Part shown: piece by piece, positions 1 through 12,481 of the stretch
Numbering within the stretch: position 1 is the stretch's first letter
How the letters are laid out: every line of letters begins with the position of its first letter
Assembly (NCBI GenBank): GCA_002751075.1
Contig: NAOQ01000244.1
Span: forward strand, 33,016 to 97,015
DNA: 64,000 bases
DNA from: Ichthyophonus hoferi
Taxonomy: Eukaryota > Opisthokonta > Ichthyosporea > Ichthyophonida > Ichthyophonidae
Direction of reading: 5' to 3'
Notes under the pieces: model-generated
Told to the model about the DNA's origin: nothing
Seen by the model: the letters and a program-made list of their open reading frames with translations, nothing else
Database searches by the model: none
Position numbers and translations under genes: made by a program

Positions 1-281
1 CCCCACGTTGGGCGTTGTGTTTTGGTTTATGGGGTGCTTTAGAGAATATGTAATTTAAGGTTATTATTATGGTTGTTATAATTAACAGTAATTACTTCGT
101 CGGGGCACAAAAATATTTAAATTGAAACAATATAATCTTTCTTTTTCCTGTGTTTATTTTCTTATATAGAGGGTAGAATAATTAGTTTGTAATGCACATT
201 TATGTACGTATATATATGTATATATATCTGGTAATATAGTACTATAATACTAATCTGTGTTTATAATGTATTATGATACAG

Positions 282-1251
282 GTTGGGTGTAAGACGACTC
301 AATCAAACAGAGACCATTGCAAGCTTTCAGATTATGGATGGTACCCCTGTCAAAGGTATGGTATGATAAGGTAGGATAGCATATGACATTGTATGATATG
401 ATGTGACATAAGGTATGTTATGATATGCTATCTTTTAAGATAATATAGTATAATCACTCCCCCCATCATTACCACTGATGGCCCTAACCTAATTACCACC
501 TCGCTTTCCTACACCTCCTCCCTCTCTCTAGGTGAATCTATTCCCATCCGTCTCTTTCTAGGAGCCTACCCACTCGGGCCTACCATGAATGACATATGCC
601 AACGATTCAGTGTGAAGTATTATCTCAACCTGGTGTTGTACGATGAAGATGATAGGCGTTATTTCAAACAGGAGGAAATTATACTGTTTAGAAAGGTGTG
701 TTATGTGTGTTGTTTTATTGGCTTGGATTTACTTATTTAGAATGACAAGATCTATTTATATATCTATCTAATTAAGTACCAATATGGTAGTTATGATTGG
801 TTTGATAAGACTGATCTGATAGATATATAAAAGGTGACATAACATGATATGATATTATATATGTATATAATCGGATGGTAGTGGGTGTAGTGATCTATTA
901 TTGCGTTTTCTTTCCACGTTCGTGTCTTTTAGAATATATATATATATATGTGTGTGTTTATATAACACATTGCTAAGTAAGGAGCTAAAGGCTTCTATAT
1001 CCCTGTCTCAACAACGGGAGATTTTAGGAGCAACTAGCTAGAGCTTTAGCCTGCTGTCTACTTGTCAATAACACCAAATAGAACTTGGTGCAACAAAAAA
1101 AAATTAATAACGTATTATTTTTTAATACTTTTAATGATTTTTAATCCACCTATTAATTTTTATCATATATCTTCAGGCACCAAGATCCTCAAAACATTCT
1201 GATGACATCAATAACCAGTCAGCGATAATTGATGTGGAGCAAAGCCAATGA
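282..1251 (+). CDS. VPS26: VPS26 retromer subunit, 3' part (last three exons)
   Basis: Exons at 282-355, 532-695 and 1177-1251 (TGA). Phases close (1, then 0) and all introns are GT..AG. The translation contains IMDGTPVKGESIPIRLFLG, FSVKYYLNLVLYDEDDRRYF and KQEEIILFRK, which are the most conserved stretch of the C-terminal arrestin-like half of VPS26. The last exon gives a short acidic, serine-rich tail ending VEQSQ, as expected for this family, whose C-terminal tail varies. VPS26 is the arrestin-fold core subunit of retromer; it binds VPS35 and sorting nexins on endosomes and helps recycle cargo to the Golgi or plasma membrane. The 5' exons lie before the window. The sequence before 282 is read as intron. 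The identity is from recalled family sequence and is near certain; whether it is VPS26A- or B-like is not meaningful here. Confidence 0.95.
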
Positions 1252-3634
1252 GAATCGTATATGGAAGAATACTGCGTGTATGAATAGCTTGTATAAAAGA
1301 TTAAAATAAGAAAGTGGTAGGGTACGTATTCAGAGAAATTTAAATGGTGCCATTTGGTTGGTGTCTATAATGTAGTAACATACATTAATATTATATCATT
1401 TGAATAGCATACTATATGCCATACTATAACGTACAATAATATGATAATGTAGCATAGCATAACGGTTGGGAAAGAACTTGTTGTCTTGTCCAATATTTTT
1501 CAACCAATAATTTTTTAAAATTCTTACATTTGCATCAATACAATCTGTGATATATGATTGGTTCTACCCCAATAGAAGGATGACGTAAATCATGCTAAAT
1601 ATCCAATGAGAATGTATTTTACTATAAATTATTACTTAAGATCGATTAGATATATGATTCCAACGATTATATTAATACAATATAGCAATAAAATATTCCT
1701 TTAGATTGATTAGATACCAAATGCCAATAATTATATTATTGATAGCCATTGGATAATTAATTTTGAAAGATATTTTAATCCATGGATTCAAAGTATCATT
1801 CGCTTATTGGTCATTGAATATAATGCTACGCCTGCTTGGATTAACACATGAAATTGTTTATGTTGAAACAGCAAAATATAGGGTAAACATACCTTGTGTT
1901 TATCTTAAGTCCTTACCTTAACAATAAAACATGTCAGGTGGCAGAATATAGTGTAAACAAAGCTAGATGCCTTGTCTCAACCACAAAGTGGCTAATTTAC
2001 ACCATTCTAAACACATGTGATGAGGTGAGACCAAATTGGAATTAAACTGTACACCTAATATCATATGGTATATAGGAATTACTCTTAATCTGAATCATTC
2101 ATTGCTACTTAGGTTTGATTGATAGTAGATCATAATTAAGTATAATATATATATTAAAATACAAATAAAGAATCATTGCAACGTATTACAAATGTGTCAG
2201 CAGATTAGCCAATTATTGTACCTATAGTCTAGTTGGGAGAGTTACTCGCTAAACCACCAGTCAATGTGTACTTTTAAAACCTATTTCAGAAGTTATTGGT
2301 CTTAAAGAAATATTATATTATATTATATTATCTATATTCCCATATTTATAATGAATATATTGTTATTCTGGTGTCTATAACTGTCCATATAGGAGATTAT
2401 TGGATTTTTTTATTGGTGTGTTATAATAGGTAGAGGTTAATTATAAGGCCAATCACAAGCTTTCTTTAGACTTAAATTTTAAATTATCACTCTAGACCAA
2501 GTCAATTAATATAATACACTTGGTGTAATCCCATATATATAGTCACAGTTCATTTAACATCAAATTATATAATACATTATACTATCATACTATATCATGC
2601 TATACTATGCTATATCATATCACTGTTGCAATCCTGCATATGTGTATGGTGTATAGTTCAATTTTATTTACACCCTAATCACATAATATATCGTACTATA
2701 TCATACTGTATCATATACTGTTGTTGTAGTCATAAATATATAGCTACAGTATATTTATACTCTAATCATAAAACAAATATATCATGCTCTATCATACCAT
2801 GGCATGCCATGATATACCATGTTAAGATACAAATAACTAGATAGAGGATAGTAAGGATAGCGATGGTTATTTTGTATCAATGATAAAGTTACCATGAATC
2901 TATTGGTTTGTTTACGTGAACATCTAATTAATCTGGCAATTAATTCGAAATGTTTCTAAGGAACTAAATATCTTTATTTTATTCAGACAGTTCCTATGAA
3001 CCATTCCCTCAACAGTGAAGGTTTTTATCAGCACTCCTCTGATTAATTGCTGATTAATTGCCATGCACTTATTGATTTATGGTGAGTAGTTCTAGTATTA
3101 ATTAATTACAAGAATCGACCTCTTGTGATTTGAATGGTAATGATGATATTATTTTATTGGTCAAGGTCATAGTTTATCAAATACGATTTTAATCCAAGAG
3201 TTGATATAATTAGATCAACAGCTAATCTACAACCCTTGCATACAATCATACTATTGATGTAATTGCATATATATGTCTATAATCGCAGTTCATTTATTCT
3301 CCAATCTTTTAAAATCATTTAACGTGAAACTAAATTAAAAAAATCCAAAATCAATTGTAGATTTCTCCAATTAGACTAATTCGATCAGAAGCGGTATGAT
3401 TCGCTATACTAATTAGTTACAATTAAAACACGTTCGCATAAACAAACAATGCTTATTATACAATCTAGTGATATCTTTCTATACTATATACTATCCTATC
3501 CTATCCTATAATATACTATTATTATACTATAATATGCTGTAAGGTGATATATTATATCATTATATACTATAATAATACTATATACCTTCTTATACACATT
3601 CTTATATAACCTATCATAAGTAATTTATATCATA
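1252..3634. other. Intergenic spacer, AT-rich, with one family A repeat
   Basis: No coding exon is visible on either strand. It holds one full-length family A repeat (1861-2202) and runs of TATA/ATACTA-like low-complexity sequence, for example 2575-2830 and 3480-3600. Short open frames here are made of these repeats. Confidence 0.7.
1861..2202 (+). repeat. Family A interspersed repeat, full-length copy
   Basis: It starts TGTTGAAACAGCAAAATATA and ends near TGTCAGCA. The 342-base unit is shared with copies near 23.2, 51.8, 56.1 and 60.1 kb (same strand) and 26.7 and 58.5 kb (opposite strand). It is flanked by GTTTA and GATTA, a near-matching 5-base direct repeat. The shared core includes a GACAATGACGCATG-like segment followed by AAACAAAACTAGAAGCC-like sequence. 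It has no coding capacity. TG..CA ends and a 5-base target duplication suggest a solo LTR; a MITE is possible. Confidence 0.7.
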
Positions 3635-5656
3635 ATGGATTTATACAGACTAATTCTAGTAGACCCTCAGGATGCAAGGAACATCGGTATGGTAGCACGC
3701 CTGTGTGCAAACTTTGACGTTAATGATATATATGTTGTTAGTTCCAGACAGATAGAACACACAGAAGCTCGACGGACTAGACAGAAGGATAATTTTAACC
3801 CAGTCAAAAACCCCAAGGCATCAAAATTACAACAGCAACATACGCAACAGGCAGTACCAACTGAAGGATCACCTGAACTTATGGATATTTCTTATTGGAA
3901 GCGAAGCACTGCCCTAGCTACCAAAGAAGGGTTGCCATTTTTAGAAGGAATGAAAGTAGTGGCTACGCTAGCAGAGGCGTTGATTGGTTGCGAAAGAGCA
4001 GTCGCATTTACAGGAAAAAGCGGAAAGAATTTTAGAACCCATGATACTAATGTATTAGGGATACCTGATCTGATGTCTACAACAGAAGGATCTAGTGGTA
4101 TGGAAGGAAAGGAGAGAGCAAAGATGGTAAGGTGGGGAGGACATGTTATTGTTTGTTTATTTTTTTGCTTGTATATTCAATTTGGTGGGTATGGTTGGGT
4201 AAGGTTGGGTATGATATTTTGGCTAGTATGTATATCAATGAATGTTGTATACTATAATACACTACACTATACTATATCATACCATTCTATACTATCCTCT
4301 CCTCTCCTCTTCTCTCTACTTCTCTTCTACCCTACCCTATCTTATTCTATCCTATTCTATCATATCATATTCTATCCTGTTCTATCTTATCCTATCCTAT
4401 TCTATCATATCATATTCTATCCTACCCTATCTTATCCTATCCTATCATATCATATCATATTCTATCCTACCCTACCCTATCTTATCCTATCCTATCCTAT
4501 CATATCATATTCTATCCTACCCTATTTTATCCTATCTTATCCTATCCTATCCTATCCTATATTATACTGTTCTATCCTATTCTATCCTATCATCTCCTAT
4601 ACCATAACTAACCTCCCTTCCTCTCCTCTCTCTGCCCCCCCCCCACCCCCTACAATAAAGGCACTGGTATTTGGCCGTGAAGACTTCGGCCTCTCAACCA
4701 ATGATCTCTTGTTATGTCGGCATACCTGTACCCTACCTACCTCTCAACACTGTAGTAGTCTAAATATGGCAATGTCAGTATCAGTTGTCCTCTTTACCTT
4801 ATTTAGTAACCTAGCAACCAATGATGTCATGGATACTACACAGAGTACCAATAGCCATGAGGGTGACATCCATGGAAACCAGCAACATCCAATCACACAG
4901 GTGGATTCATCCTCCTCTACCTCTGATATTAGGCTACTACCATCCAATAAGATACTAAAGCTTTCTCCAAAAGAGGATTTAATTGGTCAACAGGGAGAAG
5001 AGGCAGCACAGTCATTGGCTAGCGATGCAGAGGTAAGGATGATCTCTACTTATATGAAGCTATATTCTTTCTCGGTCATTCCTATATAGTCATATACCTT
5101 TTCTATGGCTTCCATATATATTTTCTTTATTATTTATTTATTAGTTTGTATCTCTTGTATGAATAGATAGATGTAAGATGACATGTTTTGATATAATATA
5201 GTATAGAATTGCATAGTAGGATATAATATATTATACTATACTAACCTATCCTATCCTATCCTAGCCTCTCCTATGCTACTACTATATGCTATCTCGCACA
5301 GCCCACACATCTTTTCAGTTGCCTTATCAGTTCACTCATTACTATGGTTACCGTTGTTATCATGACAATCATTTTAACAACCAATCCCAACACAGATAGG
5401 TCAATCTATGGAGGAGGTGCGAGTGATATTAGAGGCTAACGGCTATCCTGTGGGTGCATCTGATTGGACAGGACAGGCAAGACGACGTAATAAGCTGGCA
5501 TTTAGGGTACATAAGCACTGGGCCATAATTGGTAGACTATTGCAGAGGGCCCAGGCTACTACTGATGAAATACTTGCATTTACTAGTATAGCTCATCTAT
5601 TGGCTACTAAAAAACCTACAAATGATATACATCCTAGTACTATGATTGAGCAATAG
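3635..5656 (+). CDS. TrmJ/SpoU-type RNA 2'-O-methyltransferase
   Basis: Exons 3635-4126, 4661-5032 and 5396-5656, all phase 0, give 374 residues. SPOUT (TrmH superfamily) landmarks appear in order: the N-terminal PQDARNIGMVARLCANF with the conserved N-G-A-R pattern, then LAEALIGCERAVAFTGKSGK, then ALVFGREDFGL (motif 2) and, after a proline-rich link, SSLNMAMSVSVVLF (motif 3, the SAM-binding knot). The C-terminal helical part matches the tail of TrmJ/LasT proteins. These enzymes put a 2'-O-methyl on tRNA or rRNA ribose, in bacteria at tRNA position 32. Insertions relative to bacterial TrmJ are a Gln-rich stretch near residues 64-75 and a polar segment around residues 250-300. A longer reading without the first intron is an artefact: that intron (4127-4660) is a pyrimidine-rich repeat. 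The start is the first ATG in frame. The actual substrate and compartment are not known. Confidence 0.85.
4242..4612 (+). repeat. Degenerate CTATC/TATCC pentamer repeat in an intron
   Basis: About 370 bases of imperfect units such as CTATCCTATC, ATCATATC and TTCTATCC fill most of the first intron of the methyltransferase gene. The strand bias is strong (pyrimidines plus A on the plus strand). Open frames across it (ISYSILP-like protein) are by-products of the repeat period. Confidence 0.9.
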
Positions 5657-5669
5657 TGGTAATTGTTGG

Positions 5670-5935
5670 AATCTAAGCTGTGGTCAGTAGATTTGGCTAT
5701 CCCTGTCCACAGACATAGTGTCTATTTTCTGTTGCTTCACATGAGCTAGAGTTTAAATCCTCTAAAAGATTTCTAACCATATCCCCTTGACTACTACTAG
5801 ATAATAGTTGAACCCATATTTTTTTTTACCCCTTGGATCTTAACTTCATTACTGTGGGTATCACTGATTTATGTTTGACCTCTAGGAATTGTTGATGTAA
5901 ATAATTCTTTCCTAGTAACTACCATAACGACCTCT
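5670..5935 (-). repeat. Direct repeat, left copy (copia gag segment)
   Basis: This stretch matches 9890-10145 over its whole length, for example CCATATCCCCTTGACTACT and GGAATTGTTGATGTA in both. It begins just after the stop of the methyltransferase gene. The right copy reads as gag-like protein on the minus strand. Confidence 0.8.
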
Positions 5936-6206
5936 TAATAAACAAATAAGGAAACGAAGTCATTTGTAAGAAAAGTTTATTTGATGCAGCACTTACACAA
6001 ATCAGGATCCAGACCAAGTCTGGTTGCTGGTTATATAGTTGTTGGTTCAGGTCAATGCCAGTTGACCATGTGATATACATTTGAGATATGTGTGCCCCTG
6101 ATTGGATTCTACCAAACTGTTTGTTAGCAACATAATTTTCAATTGTTATTCAAAGAATCATTCTGGTTGCTATGTATCTTGTTTATATCATAAACCACTA
6201 TGTGTG

Positions 6207-7918
6207 ATTACACAGTATTTTGGAAATATATTAAACCATTTTGGAAATGTGTTAATAGATTTTTAAAATATAATAAAAGATTTTGGAAATAAGTTAACAA
6301 ATTCTGAAAATACATATTGACTTTTTAGAATATGAGAATATGTGACCAACAAGAATAGAAGATAAATTAATGCTTGAATCAAAACCATTGATTTCTTACA
6401 CTAGTACCTGCCATATATGACCATAATACTTTCATCTAAATTATAGTTTTGCAAATTTTCTAGAACTGATGTGATGTGTATTTTTAGTTGAATACATTGT
6501 GTTGCTCTAGGTCTAATTGAATTGAGGTTGGACTTGAGGTTGGACTTGATTTTGGAAAAAGGGTTTTCAATTGGATTGAAGTCCCAACTATATCATGCCA
6601 AATACACTACTTCAATGTTTTAAATTAAAAAATATTGCTTCATCGTCACAGTTTTGTGTATACTGCAATTATCCATAACCAAAATTGGATTTCCCCTGAA
6701 GATTTCAGTTTGATTTGCTGCCTCTAACAAATTTACAAACAAGTTTGAATTATAAGCTCCATTCTGTAAGACATAGTGTTATATTCTTACCCAAGAAATA
6801 ATTGCACAAAAGCAGATATTTTGTCCCTTATTGGCTAGAATGTTTATCACTGCATCTTGGTTCAGCCGTGAATATCCATAATTTATGTATGCATAGGTTG
6901 AATTCACTTTCATCAAGATACAAGACGTTTCTATTTGACTTCTACTGTAGTTCTCTTGTAAAACAATTTCTAGCCTCCCAGTTCTGTTGGGTGAGAATAA
7001 TAGAGGCCTTTACCTTTAGCCTTTTTCTAATTCTGCCAAGCCCTTTTATCAATTGGTACATTGTAGGGATTGAAATGTGAATGTCTTTCTCTGTAAGTTT
7101 CTCCTGTATTCCCCTATGTGTGTGAGAATTATCTTCACTACAAAAAGAGCGAATTTTCTCCAGGAGTGAACTATTATCACCTTTTCCCTACTTTTTTTCT
7201 TTGCAAACACCATCTCAAATGTTGATAGTGAGTTTAACAATTCTTTCTGCTTTTTTATTTTGTAGACACTCACTTGGTTTAAATTTATTAAGTAAACATT
7301 CTAGCCAATAAATGACAAAATATCTCCTCTTGTGCAATTATTTCTTGGGTAGGAATGCAAAACTGTGTCTTACAGGATGGAGGTGATACTTCAAACTCAT
7401 TTGTAAATTTTTTTAGAAACAGTAAATCAGACTGCAATCTTCAGAGGAGATCCATTTTTGGTTATAAATAATGGTAGTATGCATACACAAAACTATTATG
7501 GTGAAGCAATATTTGTTAACATCAAGCATTAAAGTTAAGTATTTGGTACAATATAGTTGGGACTTCAATTCAATTGAGACCCTTTTCTCCAAGTTCAAGT
7601 CCAACCTCAATTCAATTAGACTTAGAGCAACTCAACATAATCAACTAAAAATAAACATTACATTAGTTTTTAGAAATCCGTGAAACTATAATCTAGCTAA
7701 GTATTACACTCATGTGGCATGCACCAATGCAGGAGATCAATAGTTTTTAGTAAAGTATTAATCTATCTTCTATTCTTGTTGTTTACACATCTTAAAAAAT
7801 CAAAAAGTATTTTCAGAATTTGTTAACATATTTCCAAAATCTTTTTTATATATTTTAAAAACATATTAACATTTTTCCAAAACCTTTTAACATATTTCCA
7901 AAATACTCTGTAAATACT
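6207..7918 (-). mobile_element. Tc1/IS630-like DNA transposon, fold-back form, dead
   Basis: The terminal inverted repeats are about 150 bases: 6208-6362 (ACAGTATTTTGGAAATA...) matches the reverse complement of 7765-7918, with TA next to each end. On the minus strand from about 7273 down to 6450, decayed transposase reads, in several frames, as a helix-turn-helix region, LIKGLGRIRKRLKVKAS, NWEARNCFTRELQ, NVLYLDESEFNLC (first catalytic D of the DDE fold) and a last block like YSWDFNPIENPFSKIKSNL (catalytic D/E region). The right arm, 7290-7690, repeats the 3' half on the plus strand, with YSWDFNSIETLFSKFKSNL. Both outer ends are therefore transposase 3' ends, and the normal 5' end is missing. 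Stops and frameshifts make it non-autonomous and inactive. Confidence 0.8.
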
Positions 7919-9889
7919 AATGACCAACTCATACTAAATGCTACAGAATATTTAGAGGTACAATCCTACATGAACAATAAGTATTTTCATACAAGTTATC
8001 ATGAAGTATACAGTCTAACACTTGTAGGAAATGAAATACTAAAACACTCCCCCTGTATCCCCACATACCTATGGAGAGGCTACTTACTTACCAAGGGTTG
8101 TTTTTTTGACAAGAGTTCAAGAACTATGCGGAAGCTAAATTATTGGTGAAGATGTTTGCTTTTCATTCATGTGTTGATAAATGGTCAGGATGGTATCTTC
8201 AGCCTGTCCTAGTAGTGAAGGGAGCATACTTTCTTTTTTGTGGAGGTGTGCCAATGTCTTCTACCTCTACATAATTATCCCCCCTGGGTTCTTCAGCTTT
8301 CGTGACCCTCTACTTTCCCCTCAACTCCTCCTGAGTTGTTGCATCCTCTTTATACTCCTTCCAAGGAGTAGGAACATATAGAGTATTTAATGGCACCTTT
8401 CAAGTCATAACTCTAGCCTTAGTTCTATTTGGGGGCTTCAGGTGCTGGTGGGTTAAATTTGGTCTTATCTAACTACTTTTCTTTGTACCTCTGTTAGCAG
8501 GATTACTTTGGCTTCTAGCATGTACATTATATCATTCTTTCCCATTACATTCATCACCATTATACTTTTCCTAAATAAATTTATGGTGTCATTCCTAAAC
8601 ATCATTGTGGCACCTTTTCCATTTAAGGAAGGGATGAAAAATAGACTCTCTTTTAAGCCAGGAACCAACATTATATTCACCAATCTGTAGGGAGTCCCCC
8701 TCTCCCCTACTCTAGCAGCGAGTCATATGATATGCTGCCAGATCCTAACACCATACTCTTTTCTCTGTTCCCCCAATGAATGTAGTATTTTCTTAGAGTG
8801 AAGGTTATAAAGCTCTCTTCTCAATTATGAAGGTGCTCTGTAGAACTACTGTCTAGCATAAAGCTTCCCTTTGGCTCTGCACCCCTGACATTTGTTCCAT
8901 TTAAATAGCTTGTGGCTATGTATGAGATATCCTTGCCTACTGTGAAGGCTGGACTGTATTTTGTCCTTCTTTTCTTGCACTGTGAAACATTCCCAGTCTC
9001 TTTGCTCCTTGAGTGATAGTCCTTACTTTCCTCAGAGTGTCCTCTCTCCTTCAATAGATATCTTGGACCCTTCTTTTGTCAGCCTGATTGGTAATGAGTG
9101 CCAATGCTGAGGTTATCAAGTCTTTCTTATTAAGGGACACTGAATCATTGTGTGTGCACCTTAGAAAATATCACAAATTGCCTCCTTGTTCTAGTAAAAT
9201 CCAACACTCAGTCTGTGCTGTATCCCTCCCTCAAATATTGTGGGTTCACATTCTCCTTGACTAATTCAAATTTTGTGTGAGTAGCCATATCATCTATAAA
9301 TTCCTTGAGAGTACCACTGTTTTTAGTTGCTTGATGGAATGCTCTGACTGGTATTCCTTATCGTGTAGACTGCAAGTCAACAAGCATCTTTATGACTACT
9401 GTTTGGCTATGTTACTCCATGGCAGTTTATTTTGGCCTTTTGCTGGCAGCCACTACTCTCACAATGTATTCATTCCCATTTTCATTCAGTCTCAGATATA
9501 TTTAAAAATATTCTATCATATACTTGGTTTGTTATACCATATCCTTTCCATCAAAATAGGTTTTCATCCCTCTCCATATATAAAATGCAATCTGATTTTT
9601 CTCCCAACCTATAAGCAATTGTTGCTCTGTTGAAACTGATGCATATAAATAGTATCTAGCTGTAGCTTCCTGGGACAACACTCTGGTTGAGTTTTGCAAC
9701 TGCTGGAGAGGTGGTTTTTTATCTATTGCCGGTAGGCACATAGATACTTGCATCTTGTCCCTGATGCATTCAGCCCACTTGGTGTAGTTTATTCCATCTT
9801 AACTACCTACGAAAATCTCTCATTTGGAAATTGGGAGAGGTGCAATCATTTTTAGAGCTCCTCTCCCCAATTGCATATAACCTTGTCAG

Positions 9890-10145
9890 AACCTAATCTG
9901 TGGTCAGAAAATTTGGCCTCTCTGTCCATAGACATGGAGTATCTATTTTCTGTTTCTTCAGTTGAGCTAGAGTTTAGATCCTCTAAATGATTTCTAGCCA
10001 TATCCCCTTGACTACTGTCAGATGATAGTTGAACCTGTAACTTTTTCTTTTCCATGGATCCTAACTTCATTGCTGAGGGTATTACTGATTTGTGTTTAAC
10101 TCTAGGAATTGTTGATGTAGATAAATCGTTCCTAGTAACTACCAT
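9890..10145 (-). repeat. Direct repeat, right copy (copia gag segment)
   Basis: Partner of 5670-5935, same orientation, separated by about 4 kb that contains the remaining copia relic and the Tc1-like element. Confidence 0.8.
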
Positions 10146-10170
10146 AATGAGGCAATTGAGACTATACATG

Positions 10171-10668
10171 GCATAGTATTTTTAAAATTTTACCATATAC
10201 TATTATAGTAACTATCTACAATGCCTACATATAGGAGATATGTATAAAATAACCATATATCATAGTAACGCATATGCCTACCCAGAAATTATACTCCTTT
10301 ATTTTAATGAACCAATCCAGTGGCTGTTTTTATGTTGACCAATGAGATGTGTGTGTGTATAAGTCTATATAATCTAACTAAAAAACACCAATCATGTAGG
10401 GCTGAAACGGTATTACGTATATGCTATATATGAATAGTATTATAGTATATGTACTTATATATTACCATTTCATACTATATATTATTATCTTACTATATCT
10501 TACTATACCCTACTACACGTCCTTGAAGTCCTTTGCTTATACTAAATCTTTCTATATCTATATATAACAATATATACGCATACATATATAACATACAATA
10601 CAATATATAAATACTATGCATCTAATATCCAAAACCACCAACCCCCATCAACCCCTACCAACTCCCCA
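10171..10668. other. Spacer between copia fossil and ProRS 3' end
   Basis: AT-rich, with TATATA and ATACTA runs, including the 3' side of the prolyl-tRNA synthetase gene. I see no gene. Confidence 0.6.
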
Positions 10669-11906
10669 CTACTGATTCTGCACCAATGGCTGTATATATT
10701 CTGTGATTTCCTCCAATAAAACCCTCGTGTTTTCCCTTTTTCCCTCTTTACTATTGGTCTCTATCTCACCCATACCTTTTACCATTGACTTTTCTCCCAA
10801 TAGAATTGTCACAGGATAACCAATTAACTGTGCGTCTTTCATTTTTATTGCAGGGGATAGGTTTGTACGATTATCTACGACAACATCATTGGATAAGAAA
10901 GGGTATGTTTGTATGATTTTATCCAATAGGGTAAAAGCTGCATCAAGATAATTCTGGGCTGTTCCATTCTGTGATCGGTTGAAGCAGGGTTAATGCTAGT
11001 AAAGACGATTGGTTGGATAGTATAAATGAAGTGAACAGAAGAGAAAGAGAGAGAACACGGTGTATAAGATGGTACATATGTAATATGTAGTGTGATACAC
11101 ATAAATATAATGTAATGTAATACACCATACTATACTATTTTATTCTCTCCTGTACTCTACTATATCATACTATACTATACTATACTATACTATCCCATAC
11201 TGTCTTATCCTATCCTCTACTATACTACAAATAAATTTTCTTTCAACCGATCATAATTACCCTTTCATTGCCTAAAGGGGCAATACAGATGGTATAAGGT
11301 GCCACACATTGAGGCCAGGTAATACCAGTCTTAGTATTATGAGTCTCAACCTATCCCCATAGTTCATTGATGTTAATATCAAGTAGCGTTGACTTGCTTT
11401 ATAATATTATATCCTATTTTATCCAACTTTATTCTAATATATCCTATTATATGCTATGTTTTCTTATGTTATGATACTATAGTATATCTCATTGTGTGGT
11501 TTCATAGAGTACTAGAGTACTAAGCCATAACAGCACCAGCAATGTTCACAGAATCTTGCTCCACCCAACCAACTTGTCATATGAATTATAATGACTTACA
11601 ATAGTGGCCATTATACGGGATAACCCCAGCCCATAGCACCCCATCTCTGCATACTGTGTAGTGGTATTGCTGGCTTCAAAAGTACAACTTAAGGGCTTAG
11701 AATATCTATCACCTAGATAGAATGTATGGCCCACCTCAATGCTGTTGAGTATTGCTATAGGTCTGTATGTGTGGATGAAGGCGAGGGGGCTGTGGTTAGA
11801 TTAAAGTGTGTACATTTGATGGTATGTGGTATAGCAATATGATGGAATGGTATTATGTATGCATGTACGTACGTACGTATGTATGTATGTATGTATGTAT
11901 GTATAA

Positions 11907-11939
<33 letters not shown>

Positions 11940-12448
11940 TGTATGTATGTATGTNNNNNNNNNNNNNNNNNNNNNNNNNNNNNNNNNNNNNNNNNNNNNN
12001 NNNNNNNNNNNNNNNNNNNNNNNNNNNNNNNNNNNNNNNNNNNNNNNNNNNNNNNNNNNNNNNNNNNNNNNNNNNNNNNNNNNNNNNNNNNNNNNNNNNN
12101 NNNNNNNNNNNNNNNNNNNNNNNNNNNNNNNNNNNNNNNNNNNNNNNNNNNNNNNNNNNNNNNNNNNNNNNNNNNNNNNNNNNNNNNNNNNNNNNNNNNN
12201 NNNNNNNNNNNNNNNNNNNNNNNNNNNNNNNNNNNNNNNNNNNNNNNNNNNNNNNNNNNNNNNNNNNNNNNNNNNNNNNNNNNNNNNNNNNNNNNNNNNN
12301 NNNNNNNNNNNNNNNNNNNNNNNNNNNNNNNNNNNNNNNNNNNNNNNNNNNNNNNNNNNNNNNNNNNNNNNNNNNNNNNNNNNNNNNNNNNNNNNNNNNN
12401 NNNNNNNNNNNNNNNNNNNNNNNNNATGTATGTATGTATGTATGTATA

Positions 12449-12481
<33 letters not shown>

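Larger units (their letters stand above)
5657..10170 (-). mobile_element. Ty1/copia LTR retrotransposon fossil, broken
   Basis: Minus-strand relic of a copia element, with gag-like sequence at about 9.5-10.17 kb, a protease-like LDSSSTEHLH motif near 8.85 kb (compare the copia LDSGATSHM type) and a GAG-pre-integrase stretch with LVPGLKESLFFIPSL at about 8.5-8.7 kb. The downstream integrase, reverse transcriptase and RNase H parts are not seen in this copy. It is clearly dead, with many interruptions. A Tc1/IS630-like transposon (6207-7918) sits within the same interval. A 265-base gag segment occurs twice in the same direction (5670-5935 and 9890-10145), so more than one copy or a rearrangement is involved. 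Clean LTRs are not identified. I judge it old from the level of decay. Confidence 0.7.

Noticed and set aside
3635-5089. A continuous 484-codon frame across the methyltransferase region
   Set aside because: It reads through a 534-base pyrimidine repeat intron with good GT..AG borders and then past the second exon's donor at 5032. The spliced model restores SPOUT motif order.
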